In this document: piece by piece, positions 26,520 through 34,394 of the stretch
Position numbering within the stretch: position 1 is the stretch's first letter
Layout of the letters: each line of letters begins with the position of its first letter
From: Pseudomonas coleopterorum
Lineage (GTDB): Bacteria > Pseudomonadota > Gammaproteobacteria > Pseudomonadales > Pseudomonadaceae
NCBI RefSeq assembly: GCF_900105555.1
Contig: NZ_FNTZ01000001.1
Span: 1,674,001 to 1,738,000, forward strand
Direction: 5' to 3'
DNA length: 64,000 bases
Translations under genes and position numbers: made by a program
Notes under the pieces: generated by a model
What the model saw: only the letters and a program-made list of their open reading frames with translations
Databases searched by the model: none
Told to the model about the DNA's origin: nothing

Positions 26520-27116
26520 TTAGGCGGCTGCGGCGTTGTCGGCGGGGGACTTCGGTGTGTAGGTCAGCGTGCCGTCGAGGATTGCAGCTTTGATGGCCTC
26601 GTATTCCCAGCAATAAATCTGCGCTTCGACATAGATCCTGAGCGGAGGATAGTCGTGGCCTTTGCGATCAATGAATGCCTGAGCTGCTTCGTGAGTGAAA
26701 TGGCTGTTCACGATCTCCCAACGCCTGGCATATCCAAGAACGCTGACATCCTCAACCGATTCCATGAGCTCCCACTGATCCGATTCGCACATTTCCAGTA
26801 GCGGGATATCGGCGAGGTACGCGTCGCTGAAATCGGCGCGCTCTTCTTCGTCCAAACAGTCCCAGTATTCTTGCGGACTGGCCCATTCGCAGTCCTCTTG
26901 GCAGATCACCTTGCCGTCGGCGTAGTCAGGATCGAGGCCGTAGGTCGTGCGATGCTGCTGAACGGTGAACAGGGCGGCAGCGGTGCAATGGTCATTCACG
27001 CGCGGCCCGTCGCAGTCAAACCGCAGACGAGCAACAAAGTCGGCCCAGGTGGCGGGGTCCAGCTTGGCGCCGGTGGCCAGGCTCGGGGCTGGCTTCATTT
27101 CGATATCGGTGCTCAT
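26520..27116 (-). CDS. Acidic phage protein, unknown
   Basis: 198 residues from MSTDIEMKPAPSLATG, chosen because GGAG lies seven bases before this ATG. Cysteines in RFDCDGPRVNDHC and KVICQEDCEW could bind a metal. The C-terminal part is aromatic-rich (YVEAQIYCWEYEAIKAAI). It is the last leftward gene before two genes on the opposite strand. Family not recognised. Confidence 0.7.
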   Translation of the reverse strand: MSTDIEMKPAPSLATGAKLDPATWADFVARLRFDCDGPRVNDHCTAAALFTVQQHRTTYGLDPDYADGKVICQEDCEWASPQEYWDCLDEEERADFSDAYLADIPLLEMCESDQWELMESVEDVSVLGYARRWEIVNSHFTHEAAQAFIDRKGHDYPPLRIYVEAQIYCWEYEAIKAAILDGTLTYTPKSPADNAAAA

Positions 27117-27203
27117 GGCAATCTCCATTGCAGGCGCCACCCTCCGTATGCGGAAGGAGGCAAGACTGGTTAAAATGAGTGTTTTGGTCTGGATGGCACA
27201 GAC

Positions 27204-27422
27204 ATGGACACAAAGACGAATGAGGCAAAGCCCCTGAGCTACAAAGGGCATACAGTCAGAGCCTTCGCTCACTGGACGAGTGGATCTGGGGAGTCGCATC
27301 CGTTGCGCATCATCAATGTGGTTGTTGGTATGAAGACCAAGGTTATCTATGGGCCTTGGGAGTCCAATGAGGCTGCCATCGAGGCAGTGCTGAAAGCAGC
27401 CGGCGACATTCTCGACTCTTGA
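27204..27422 (+). CDS. Small counter-oriented phage protein
   Basis: 72 residues (MDTKTNEAKPLSYKGHTVRA...), on the strand opposite to the surrounding early operon. A TAAAAT -10-like sequence lies at 27171-27176. The end (GPWESNEAAIEAVLKAA) resembles the C-terminal GPWADEDEAF stretch of the next plus-strand gene. Unknown function; perhaps expressed in the lysogen. Confidence 0.55.
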   Translation: MDTKTNEAKPLSYKGHTVRAFAHWTSGSGESHPLRIINVVVGMKTKVIYGPWESNEAAIEAVLKAAGDILDS

Positions 27423-27524
27423 CCTCTCGCCATATCCCGCCCTCCGATATCTCGGTGAGTGGCAAATAGGGGTGGGGTGGGCTATAGGTATTGACCGGCA
27501 TGGGGCCGGATTACGGAGGGTACT

Positions 27525-27764
27525 TTGAACAGCAAAAGTGATAGCAGAAGGGTAGTGCGGGCTGGAATAACCGAGGTTGGCATTGAACTCGATTACGAAG
27601 GAGAAATACCAGTTTCAGCTCTCTTAGTAGCCGACGCCGGTAATAGCCAGGTTCTTGGCATAGTGAAGTCGGTTAGCGGTCCCTGGGCCGATGAAGATGA
27701 GGCTTTCGCCGACCTCGAACCCAAAGCAAAGGATTGGGCCCAGCAGCTCGACGGGGGTCGGTAG
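27525..27764 (+). CDS. Small counter-oriented phage protein (TTG start)
   Basis: 79 residues starting at TTG behind an ACGGAGGG ribosome site (M/L-NSKSDSRRVVRAGITEVG). Acidic, with beta-rich first half and helical end. Together with the 27204 gene it interrupts the leftward operon. Unknown function. Confidence 0.55.
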   Translation: MNSKSDSRRVVRAGITEVGIELDYEGEIPVSALLVADAGNSQVLGIVKSVSGPWADEDEAFADLEPKAKDWAQQLDGGR

Positions 27765-27795
27765 ACGTTCATTTATTCAAGAACCAACTAGGTGT

Positions 27796-28152
27796 TTACT
27801 GAGTAGTGATATGAAGATGCATAGCCTTGGGTGAAACAATTTCATCCCCCGGATCCTGCTGAATCATTAGCAGGCTTTTACGCTCGAAAGCCAGCGCCAC
27901 AGAATGCGAAGGTACGTATTTGTGGCGCGGAGGTAGCTGAAGCATTTCCAAGGCCCGTTCAGGCCCTATGCGGTGAAGATGATGAATCATCAGGGTCAGC
28001 GCCTCGCCCTGCTCCTCGATGCCCGCCCACTGCATCAGCTCGGCCAGTGCCTGCTTGGTGCCTTGCCGAACCTTCAGCCGCAGATCCTCTTCCTGCAGCC
28101 TGGCTGCTTTGTCGTGCCGGCGTTGGTCCCGCTCTTTCTGTGTCATACCCAT
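27796..28152 (-). CDS. Phage protein, unknown
   Basis: 118 residues from MGMTQKERDQRRHDK. The charged N-terminus is followed by a helical region (GTKQALAELMQWAGIEEQ-GEALTLMIHHLHRIG). The family is familiar from Pseudomonas phages but has no assigned role. GGAG lies eight bases before the ATG. It contains one copy of the CGCGCCACA-type inverted repeat. Confidence 0.7.
   Translation of the reverse strand: MGMTQKERDQRRHDKAARLQEEDLRLKVRQGTKQALAELMQWAGIEEQGEALTLMIHHLHRIGPERALEMLQLPPRHKYVPSHSVALAFERKSLLMIQQDPGDEIVSPKAMHLHITTQ
27893..27929. repeat. Dispersed inverted repeat, copy A
   Basis: AGCGCCACA, 19 bases, TGTGGCGCG. It lies inside the gene at 27796-28152. Compared with copies B and C it has one arm change and one extra loop base, but it shares TTTGTGGCGCGGAG with copy C. 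Confidence 0.6.
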
Positions 28153-28224
28153 CACAAGGCTCCGTCAGTCCGCTGGGCGGGATGTGAAATTGTTCTACCC
28201 GGCGACGCCAGGCTTTCTGCTTGA

Positions 28225-28956
28225 TCATCCCTTCCTCGGCTTCGTCGTGCGCAGGGGGAAGTCGATGGCGTACTGGTCGACGATGCGGGAGAGGACTTTC
28301 TGAGTGATGCCGATCTGTTCGGCCGCATTGCGTCGTGTGCATCCGCTGGGAAGCAGAGCTTTGATCTTCGCGACGATCGCCAGCTCGTCTTCGATCTTGG
28401 TGCGGGTGCCGAAGCGGATCTTGTAGTCAGTCGAGATCCGCCGGATGCGGCCACGGCGCACGCCCAGCGCTTCGGCAATCTCAACTTGGCCCATGCCCTG
28501 GTTGCACATCTCGCGCACCTGGGGAGCGAGCTTGGCATCGAGAGCGCGCTCCGCCTCGTGGCTTCGGGCGAAGACCATCTTGTTCTCCGAGGCAATCCGG
28601 CTCAGGCGGTGCTGAGACACGCCCAAAGCCTTTGCCGCCTCGACCAGGCCTACGGCCAGGTAGGCAACCAGCTTCGCGGCGATACCGTCCTCGAACGCTT
28701 TCTTGCGAGCTTTGTTCGCCGCCCTGATAGCAGCGTTTCGCTTCGGGGCCGGGGAAGGTGTCACGTCCGCTGGGCGATCAAAACGCACAGAGGTGGACTG
28801 GATGCTTTCGCTGTTGAATGGAGTCGGGTTGAACAGGCTGCGGCTGATGGGTACAACCTCAACCACTCGCGCTGCTTCGTAGTCCGCCATCGCCCGAGCA
28901 AGCCAGGCGCGTTCGGTGTCCTTCTGTTGGATGCTGCTGAGCTCGAGGCTGATCAT
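28225..28956 (-). CDS. Multi-HTH DNA-binding phage protein
   Basis: 243 residues. Three successive helix-turn-helix-like units can be seen: GLVEAAKALGVSQHRLSRIA, GQVEIAEALGVRRGRIRRIS and TRRNAAEQIGITQKVLSRIV. This suggests DNA binding and perhaps regulation of early genes. The N-terminal 90 residues are low-complexity and basic near AAIRAANKARKKAFE. Start overlaps the exonuclease stop (ATGA). Confidence 0.75.
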   Translation of the reverse strand: MISLELSSIQQKDTERAWLARAMADYEAARVVEVVPISRSLFNPTPFNSESIQSTSVRFDRPADVTPSPAPKRNAAIRAANKARKKAFEDGIAAKLVAYLAVGLVEAAKALGVSQHRLSRIASENKMVFARSHEAERALDAKLAPQVREMCNQGMGQVEIAEALGVRRGRIRRISTDYKIRFGTRTKIEDELAIVAKIKALLPSGCTRRNAAEQIGITQKVLSRIVDQYAIDFPLRTTKPRKG

Positions 28957-30590
28957 GCTGCCACCTGCTCCAGGGTCACCCCCGGCATGCTGAATTCTGA
29001 GCCCTCGGCGTCAACCAAGTCGTCGAGGGCTTGCCAGTTGACTGTCAGGACCGCAATAGGGACTTCGCCGGCGGCCACGGCTTTCACCAGCGCTTCAAGG
29101 TCGGTCACCCGCGCTTCAAGCTTGGTAGGCTTCGGCGCCACTTTCGGCGAGCCGGCGACCTGGCGCACTGCCGCAGGCTTTGTGGCCTGTGACACTGGAG
29201 CTTCTACCGGCTCAGGCTTCACCTCTGCGGCCATGGCCGCAGCGGCCTGCTCGTCAGCGATACGCTGCAACTCCTGCTGGCGGATCTGCTCGCGTTGAAC
29301 CTCGAGCTTCTTGGCCTCTGCGGTTTCGTGCTCGTTGATCCGCACCTTGATGACCGACACCAGGTCATCGTTATCCTTGAGCACCAGCTGCTGGGCGTCG
29401 TTGAACAGGAAAGCGTGATCCTTGGCTAGGCTGCGCAGGCTGTCTAGGTTTGCGCGGATTCCGTCGCCGATCTGGCTGGCTTCGATCTTTGCCCGGGCCA
29501 GTTCCGAGTCGGCGGCATCGCGCAGGCTGCTGATGGTCTTCTTGCCCTTGATGGCTCCGGCGAAGTCCGCCTTGACGACAGGCATGCGCACCTTGCCGCC
29601 GAACGAAATGTTGATCTTGTCCAGATGGTCCTGCAGAGCCTTGGCCGCGCTGATCACGATCTCGTCGCGAATGGCTACCTTGCGCGCCTTCACCAACTTG
29701 TCCAGTTCCAGGCGCTTCGCCCTGGCTTGCGCGCTGATCTCGTCGATAGCGCGGAAGAGGGCGTCGATGCTTTCGGTCTGGCTCAGGGCGTGCTGCTTGG
29801 CTGCTGCAAGTCGATCCTCGACATCACCACACCACTTCACCGTTTTTTCAGCATCAGCGAAATGCTGGTCCGTTTGAAGGTCGGTGTTGATGCCATCAAA
29901 CACGGCTAGCGAGTGCGCTTTGAACTGCTCGAGGTTGCTCGCGGTGACCATGCCGGTGACTTCGATTCGCAGCGCAGGCAGGCTTTCTGGTGATACTCCA
30001 ACGGATACGGCAGCGGCAGGCTCGGATTCGAAAGCGGCGAGGTCTACCTCGAATTGTTTCCAGCCTTCCACTAATTGCTCAGCGCGGCCCGGCACTGGGC
30101 GGTACTCCATCGATACGAAATTCTCTTCCGTCCCGTCGGAGCAAACGAAGATCACCATCTCAGCACCGCTTACAAGAAGCTGCTGCTCCAGCTGCCAATA
30201 ATAGTGAGGCTCTAGCTGGCCTGCGCGCACCTGGGCGACCAAGGATGCGTTCCAGAGCTTATGTTCGAAGAGGATCTCACCAAGCATCGTTGCGCCGTCC
30301 ATAGACGCGAGCAGGTTGCCGCTGGTGCCCACGATCGGGAACAGGTCTTCGCCTATGCGACCTTCGACGATTGGCCGGGCCAGCGCCTCGGTGGCATGAC
30401 CGCGGTCGAAGATTCGCTGCTGCTGGGCGGTCACTTCAGGCACGATGCCGGTTTTCTTCATGCTCAGCAGTTCGGTGCGGGTTTGGTACTTCGAAGCGCC
30501 CATCATGGCCGGGGCTTCAGAAGCAGTTCGGTGCTGGGCGCGCAGAGCATGCCATTCAGCTGAGCCCTGAGCTACGTTATGAATTTTCAT
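28953..30590 (-). CDS. YqaJ-family phage exonuclease with C-terminal extension
   Basis: 545 residues. The first ~220 residues are a lambda-exonuclease-like YqaJ nuclease: GSAEWHALRAQHRTASEAPA, MDGATMLGEILFEHKLW (metal-binding Asp and Glu-x-Lys) and YYWQLEQQLLVSGAEM. The rest is a long helical region resembling DUF1351-type tails, with a final helical stretch. It would degrade one DNA strand to give the single strand used by the Bet annealase encoded by the next gene, which it overlaps by four bases. Confidence 0.87.
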   Translation of the reverse strand: MKIHNVAQGSAEWHALRAQHRTASEAPAMMGASKYQTRTELLSMKKTGIVPEVTAQQQRIFDRGHATEALARPIVEGRIGEDLFPIVGTSGNLLASMDGATMLGEILFEHKLWNASLVAQVRAGQLEPHYYWQLEQQLLVSGAEMVIFVCSDGTEENFVSMEYRPVPGRAEQLVEGWKQFEVDLAAFESEPAAAVSVGVSPESLPALRIEVTGMVTASNLEQFKAHSLAVFDGINTDLQTDQHFADAEKTVKWCGDVEDRLAAAKQHALSQTESIDALFRAIDEISAQARAKRLELDKLVKARKVAIRDEIVISAAKALQDHLDKINISFGGKVRMPVVKADFAGAIKGKKTISSLRDAADSELARAKIEASQIGDGIRANLDSLRSLAKDHAFLFNDAQQLVLKDNDDLVSVIKVRINEHETAEAKKLEVQREQIRQQELQRIADEQAAAAMAAEVKPEPVEAPVSQATKPAAVRQVAGSPKVAPKPTKLEARVTDLEALVKAVAAGEVPIAVLTVNWQALDDLVDAEGSEFSMPGVTLEQVAA

Positions 30591-31429
30591 GCGGCTTCAC
30601 CTTCGATGGGTTTGAGCTGGTTGATGGCGTCGATCTGCTCTTGGGTGAGCGTGTACTTGCTGCTCACAGTTGCAATCAGGTGTTCCGGAGATGAGCGACC
30701 AGCCTCGACTGCAGCCCGCCATTTCGGCAGGTTTTCCTGCAGCTTGGCGTCTGGGTAGGTTTCAAGCGGTTCGGCCTCTATAGGCTGCTCAGGTTGACGT
30801 TGCGAAGCGACTTCGCGAGGCCCTTCCTCGAAGACCTTGCCTTCCATCTCGTCGGCAGTTGGTACCGACCCGACCTCGGGGAAAGCCTTGCGAAGTGCTT
30901 GTGCTTCTGCACATTTCGCAAGCTGGGCGTATGAGCGCTTTTTCCACATCGCATTCGGCGCTGCGGAGTCTTTGCTTGCGGTGGCGTAGTTCTCAAGCCA
31001 GCGCTCGTTGGCGGTGTACTCTGCCACCAAACCATTGCTCATCTGCCGTTTGACCGTAATGCGGCACCACTCCGGAAACGTCACGTCGACATTGCCTAGC
31101 TTGAGGCTGACAGGCGGACCATATTCCGGCTCGCTGATACCTGCGTACTGGCCGGTGCGTGCTGCCTGAATGCGATACAGGCCAACACCGGGCATTACGG
31201 TGTCCACCATCTTCCCGGCTGCTTTGCTCCAGATCGGAACGATGTGCACTGGCTTCAACATCGGATCAAGTTGAGCTGCTTTGCAGTAGGCAAGCACCAT
31301 CACGACAGAGTTGCGAGCCGCGCCTGGGTAAAGGCTGCCGCTGAGAACCTCTACCAGAGCGTCCTCGGACATGGCCGGCATGTGCTCGGCTTGTTTTATT
31401 AGTGCGGACACGGTTGCTCCTTGCGCCAT
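30587..31429 (-). CDS. Phage single-strand annealing protein (Bet/RecT family)
   Basis: 280 residues, recombinase Bet family. Typical segments: VVMVLAYCKAAQLDPMLKPV, PGVGLYRIQAARTGQYAGIS and KKRSYAQLAKCAEAQALRKA-FPEVGS. It pairs with the YqaJ exonuclease downstream (ATGA overlap), forming a two-component homologous recombination system like lambda Exo/Beta. C-terminal tail is acidic. Confidence 0.9.
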   Translation of the reverse strand: MAQGATVSALIKQAEHMPAMSEDALVEVLSGSLYPGAARNSVVMVLAYCKAAQLDPMLKPVHIVPIWSKAAGKMVDTVMPGVGLYRIQAARTGQYAGISEPEYGPPVSLKLGNVDVTFPEWCRITVKRQMSNGLVAEYTANERWLENYATASKDSAAPNAMWKKRSYAQLAKCAEAQALRKAFPEVGSVPTADEMEGKVFEEGPREVASQRQPEQPIEAEPLETYPDAKLQENLPKWRAAVEAGRSSPEHLIATVSSKYTLTQEQIDAINQLKPIEGEAA

Positions 31430-31474
31430 ACCGTCACCGGGGCGCTGCGATTGGATAGGGAAGGGGCTAATGCT

Positions 31475-31933
31475 TCAGGCGAATGGCGTTTCTGCCCAAG
31501 GCGCTGGAGGCGGCATATCGAAGGGAAGCGGGGTGTAGCTGTTCCCATAAAGGACCGCTTGAAAAAGCGCGATCCGGTGATCTTTTGGCATGATGTTCAG
31601 CAGTTTGGCTATCGAGGTAGCTGCCAAGAAGCGCCTGTAGAACTGATCGCTGAATGTGATGATCAGGTTCAGGTCGCCGTGAGAGAAGGACTGAAACGTG
31701 AGTTCATCCTCTCCCAAGTACTCGCTGATATCGCCGCAGTCGCTGCCGTCGTTATCAAAGCTGTGCTCGACAAGTCTTGGCTTTAGGTGGCTTTCAAAGA
31801 GATCTTTGTCGGTCAGAACAAGCACGTCCTGATCCGTGTTGGTGGGCGGCGGGTTGCAGGTAATGCGACTGCCTACAAGTTGGTGGTTCAAGCAGGCGCC
31901 TTTCAGAACCTCAAGTTTGGTTTCCAGGTTCAC
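31475..31933 (-). CDS. Possible minimal nucleotidyltransferase-fold protein
   Basis: 152 residues. LVGS followed eleven residues later by DQDVLVL fits the hG[GS]-x(9-13)-D-h-D pattern of nucleotidyltransferases, and GDLNLIITF could give the third carboxylate strand. The rest is helical (FYRRFLAATSIAKLLNIMPK). Substrate unknown. Coupled to the next gene by ATGA. Confidence 0.5.
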   Translation of the reverse strand: MNLETKLEVLKGACLNHQLVGSRITCNPPPTNTDQDVLVLTDKDLFESHLKPRLVEHSFDNDGSDCGDISEYLGEDELTFQSFSHGDLNLIITFSDQFYRRFLAATSIAKLLNIMPKDHRIALFQAVLYGNSYTPLPFDMPPPAPWAETPFA

Positions 31934-32151
31934 GTCCGCACCTCATAGCTCAACGTCCACTCACCACACAGGCAAGCCCGGCGGCTCCACGCCTGCGGGT
32001 TCGAGATGTGAGCACGTTCGGCTGCTTGCATGGCATCCCACATGGTCGCGCCCTTGAAGACCATCAACACCCGATCGTCTGGAATGGCCATGTGAGCGGG
32101 CAGCTCTTCGATTTGTTCGTCGGCCAGGGATTTAACCAGTGCAGTACTCAT
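31930..32151 (-). CDS. Small phage protein, unknown
   Basis: 73 residues (MSTALVKSLADEQIEELPAH...), with ATGA overlaps on both sides. No motif recognised. Confidence 0.65.
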   Translation of the reverse strand: MSTALVKSLADEQIEELPAHMAIPDDRVLMVFKGATMWDAMQAAERAHISNPQAWSRRACLCGEWTLSYEVRT

Positions 32152-32339
32152 GCTGCCTCCTTGCGCTGCCCGCAGACCTTGCGGAGGCGAACGCAGTAGT
32201 AATGGAAGTCCTCGACGTCAATGGCCTGCTCTTCGAGCGCCTGGACGATCTTGCGCTCGACGTAGCCCTCGTAATGGGGAGGCGCCGATGGGTGCTGCAG
32301 GTCGTCCAGCATCGTGGACAGCTTCGAATGGACGCTCAA
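32148..32339 (-). CDS. Small phage protein, unknown (TTG start)
   Basis: 63 residues. I start at TTG (M/L-SVHSKLSTMLDDLQHP) because it overlaps the upstream stop (TTGA) and AGAGGAG lies eight bases before it; a GTG at 32369 is also in frame. Tyr/Arg-rich end (DFHYYCVRLRKVCGQRK). Confidence 0.6.
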   Translation of the reverse strand: MSVHSKLSTMLDDLQHPSAPPHYEGYVERKIVQALEEQAIDVEDFHYYCVRLRKVCGQRKEAA

Positions 32340-32764
32340 AATCCGCACTCCTCTGATTCGCGCTGCCACTGCTGATCAAGCTCGACGGCGCGCTCTGCGT
32401 GTGGCCGGAGCAGGTCCATGGCGATCACCTTCAGCGTGGTACGGCTACCCATCAGGTACTCAGCGTTGGCCCGGCCATCGAAGCGCGTGCCCCACACCAG
32501 ATTGGCGATCACCAGTCGGGCGAAGGCGTCGCGCTGGTCTTCGCCGGCGATCTGCCGGTCGACCAGGTGCACCTGCACAGCAGTAGCAAGCTCGTCAGGA
32601 GTGACCTGGCCCTTGTCAGCCTTGCGGTAACCCCACTCGACGGTCTGGCCGTCCATGAGGCGCTCAGCGCTGGCTTCCAACCATTCAGTTTCGGCCAGGT
32701 CTTCGTTGACCGGCGCGGGAAGGCGGTTGTCGTATTCCGCCTGGGCGATCTGAAGTGCGTTCAT
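32336..32764 (-). CDS. Phage protein, unknown
   Basis: 142 residues, mainly helical (MNALQIAQAEYDNRLPAPVN...). Sequences of this sort are common in early regions of Pseudomonas phages. Overlaps neighbours by four bases on both ends. Function unknown. Confidence 0.7.
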   Translation of the reverse strand: MNALQIAQAEYDNRLPAPVNEDLAETEWLEASAERLMDGQTVEWGYRKADKGQVTPDELATAVQVHLVDRQIAGEDQRDAFARLVIANLVWGTRFDGRANAEYLMGSRTTLKVIAMDLLRPHAERAVELDQQWQRESEECGF

Positions 32765-32976
32765 GCGCGAATACTCCTGATCAGCTGCCGCGCCAAGTTA
32801 TGAGCGTGCGCAGCATCAGACAGGCACTGCTGGGCGTACTTGAAATCGCAAGCGACCAAGAAGCTTCGCGCTCGGGCGGTGTGGCTGAATGCGACGTCAA
32901 AGCACTGCTGGACCGCCGACCGTGGCCAAGCTTGGCGTGAGCGGCGGCGCGGAAGTTTCTCCAATCGTTTGGCCAT
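32761..32976 (-). CDS. Small basic phage protein, unknown
   Basis: 71 residues, strongly basic N-terminus (MAKRLEKLPRRRSRQAW), so nucleic acid binding is possible. ATGA overlap with the next gene. Confidence 0.6.
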   Translation of the reverse strand: MAKRLEKLPRRRSRQAWPRSAVQQCFDVAFSHTARARSFLVACDFKYAQQCLSDAAHAHNLARQLIRSIRA

Positions 32977-32994
32977 GGTGGGGTCCTCGGTGGG

Positions 32995-33435
32995 TTAGTC
33001 GGTGTAGGCGATGTACTTGAAGTGGCCGTTGCCGAAACGCTCGAACCGGCCACCGAAGGTGCCAGTTACCTCTCGCTCAACCTCTTCGCGGCTTATGCTT
33101 TCGGGGTATACGCCTTCCTTGATCATTGAGGCGTTGGTATGCGGGGCATAGCGCCAACTGACCTTCGTGTTATCCAGCGGGGCATTCCTAAGTCGCTCCC
33201 ATTCTTCGGCCTGCGCTTTCCAAAAATCCTTTTCCTTCTGGCTTAATGGCTGTGGCTCGGGAGCTGGTTCTTCCGACTCTTCCCATCCGCAAGCCTCGCA
33301 GTAGCCGCGTGGCGCGGTGCATGCCCCGCAGGGGGGATTGATGTGACAACTGCAGTTCACAACCTTGTGCTCGCCGATAACGCCCGCGCAGCCTTCACGA
33401 CCGCAGGCTTCACCTTCGCAATATCCAGGTTCCAT
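32995..33435 (-). CDS. Phage protein with cysteine-rich (zinc) N-terminus
   Basis: 146 residues from MEPGYCEGEACGREGCAG. Ten or more cysteines in the first 55 residues, with CSCHINPPCGACTAP and GYCEACGW, look like zinc ribbons. The C-terminal part is charged. Conserved in Pseudomonas phages, role unknown. The in-frame upstream extension is rejected because the cysteine-rich unit begins at MEPGYC. The following 248 bases (33436-33683) show no gene. Confidence 0.65.
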   Translation of the reverse strand: MEPGYCEGEACGREGCAGVIGEHKVVNCSCHINPPCGACTAPRGYCEACGWEESEEPAPEPQPLSQKEKDFWKAQAEEWERLRNAPLDNTKVSWRYAPHTNASMIKEGVYPESISREEVEREVTGTFGGRFERFGNGHFKYIAYTD

Positions 33436-33683
33436 GAGTGATCCTCTGACCGCATTGGTCGGATGCCAGGCAACAGGGACCAAGCTGGGCGTGAAGAGCC
33501 AGCCTGGCACCCGCCGATGCGGTCGTATGGGTTGGGGGAGGGTTGATGCAGGGGTCCGCGTTGCGCGGTGCAGAATCGTCCGCATCGGTCCTGCGCATTC
33601 GCCATCTAGTGGCACCGGAGGCAAGCCCTACCCGGGATCAATGCGCAGGCCGATGGGCACTCTTGCGAATGCCAACGGGTGGG

Positions 33684-33977
33684 TCAGGCTGGTGTTCTCG
33701 GTGTGTACTTGAACCTATGCCAGTTGTCTCGCAGCTCAATTGACTCGTAGCTGCTACGTCGCTCAGCAAAGCCCAATTCAACTGCCAGCGCATGCAGTTC
33801 GTGCCCTCGTTTTATCTGCTCCATGCCAATCCAGTCGGCATCTGCGTTTCGCTTCTCTGCTTGCTTGGGCGTTAGATCCAGGTAGCTCACAGCGCTGAGC
33901 TTGGCTTGTCGCTTGCGGTCAACCTTCATGCTGCGCAGCAAGGCGATCATCGCGTCTATGCGCTTTTCATCATCCAT
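33684..33977 (-). CDS. First gene of the PL operon, unknown
   Basis: 97 residues from MDDEKRIDAMIALL, with GGAGG before the ATG. A basic patch lies near residues 18-30 (KVDRKRQAKLSAVSY). It stands where lambda has the antiterminator gene N, just after a boxA-bearing leader, but no N-type arginine-rich motif can be claimed. Confidence 0.6.
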   Translation of the reverse strand: MDDEKRIDAMIALLRSMKVDRKRQAKLSAVSYLDLTPKQAEKRNADADWIGMEQIKRGHELHALAVELGFAERRSSYESIELRDNWHRFKYTPRTPA

Positions 33978-34079
33978 CTCACTTCCTCCGTTCACTTACC
34001 AAAACGCCCGGTCGCCCAGGCGCTTCAGTAAATCGTTCGGTTTCCGCTGGCACCGCATAGCGGGTCATTCACTCGGTTT

Positions 34080-34092
34080 GAGCCTTTCGCTC
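34080..34092 (-). promoter_or_regulatory. boxB-like hairpin 2 in PL leader
   Basis: On the minus strand GAGC-GAAAG-GCTC: 4-bp stem with a purine pentaloop similar in shape to lambdoid boxB. A companion hairpin TAGCC-CCGAAA-GGCTA lies at 34124-34139. Both follow boxA. Role inferred only. Confidence 0.3.
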
Positions 34093-34192
34093 TAGTCAGC
34101 CGTCGAGGTGCGCCTCGCGTTGGTAGCCTTTCGGGGCTATCTGATCTCCGGTCGCCGTAGAGGCGGTGCCGTCTTTGTTCGTGTTGCGCGGA

Positions 34193-34204
34193 TTGTTAAA
34201 GAGC
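34193..34204 (-). promoter_or_regulatory. boxA antitermination element
   Basis: On the minus strand GCTCTTTAACAA, identical over 12 bases to the boxA of E. coli rRNA leaders, lies about 50-60 bases downstream of the predicted PL start. BoxA recruits NusB/S10 for antitermination. Confidence 0.6.
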
Positions 34205-34256
34205 GGCGAGGGCTCTTCAGTCCTCTCCAGTCCGCATCTGCGTCCTGTTGGAGAGA

Positions 34257-34285
34257 ACATTACAATCAAGAATTGTAGTCTGCAA
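34257..34285 (-). promoter_or_regulatory. PL-like early leftward promoter
   Basis: On the minus strand TTGCAG (34285 to 34280), 17 bases, TAATGT (34262 to 34257). The -35 lies in the operator at 34281-34297 and the -10 touches the operator at 34261-34277, so bound CI would block it. Confidence 0.65.
34261..34277. promoter_or_regulatory. CI/Cro operator OL1
   Basis: TACAATCAAGAATTGTA, a perfect 6+6 palindrome of the form TACAAY-N5-RTTGTA shared with four other sites around cI. Confidence 0.75.
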
Positions 34286-34297
34286 GCTAAAGTTGTA
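34281..34297. promoter_or_regulatory. CI/Cro operator OL2
   Basis: TGCAAGCTAAAGTTGTA, a 17-base site with 4 of 6 symmetric pairs, its centre 20 bases from OL1. Confidence 0.65.
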
Positions 34298-34317
34298 ATT
34301 ATTTCACGCAGACACAA

Positions 34318-34340
34318 AAAAACCGCCCGAAGGCGGTTTT
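34318..34340. terminator. Bidirectional terminator between OL and the rex-position genes
   Basis: AAAACCGCC / GGCGGTTTT with loop CGAA, A-run on one side and T-run on the other. It ends the leftward cI-linked transcript before PL, as in lambda. Confidence 0.85.
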
Positions 34341-34394
34341 CTGTGGGGCGGGGCAGTCAGAAGATAAAAACCGGGTGATTGACCCGACCTGATG

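Larger units (their letters stand above)
33978..34394 (-). other. Gene-free early control region: PL, operators, leader, terminator
   Basis: 417 bases without a gene. From right to left it holds a bidirectional terminator (34318-34340), two operator palindromes with a promoter inside (34257-34297), an rrn-type boxA (34193-34204) and two small hairpins (34124-34139; 34080-34092). It leads into the first early leftward gene. Confidence 0.7.
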
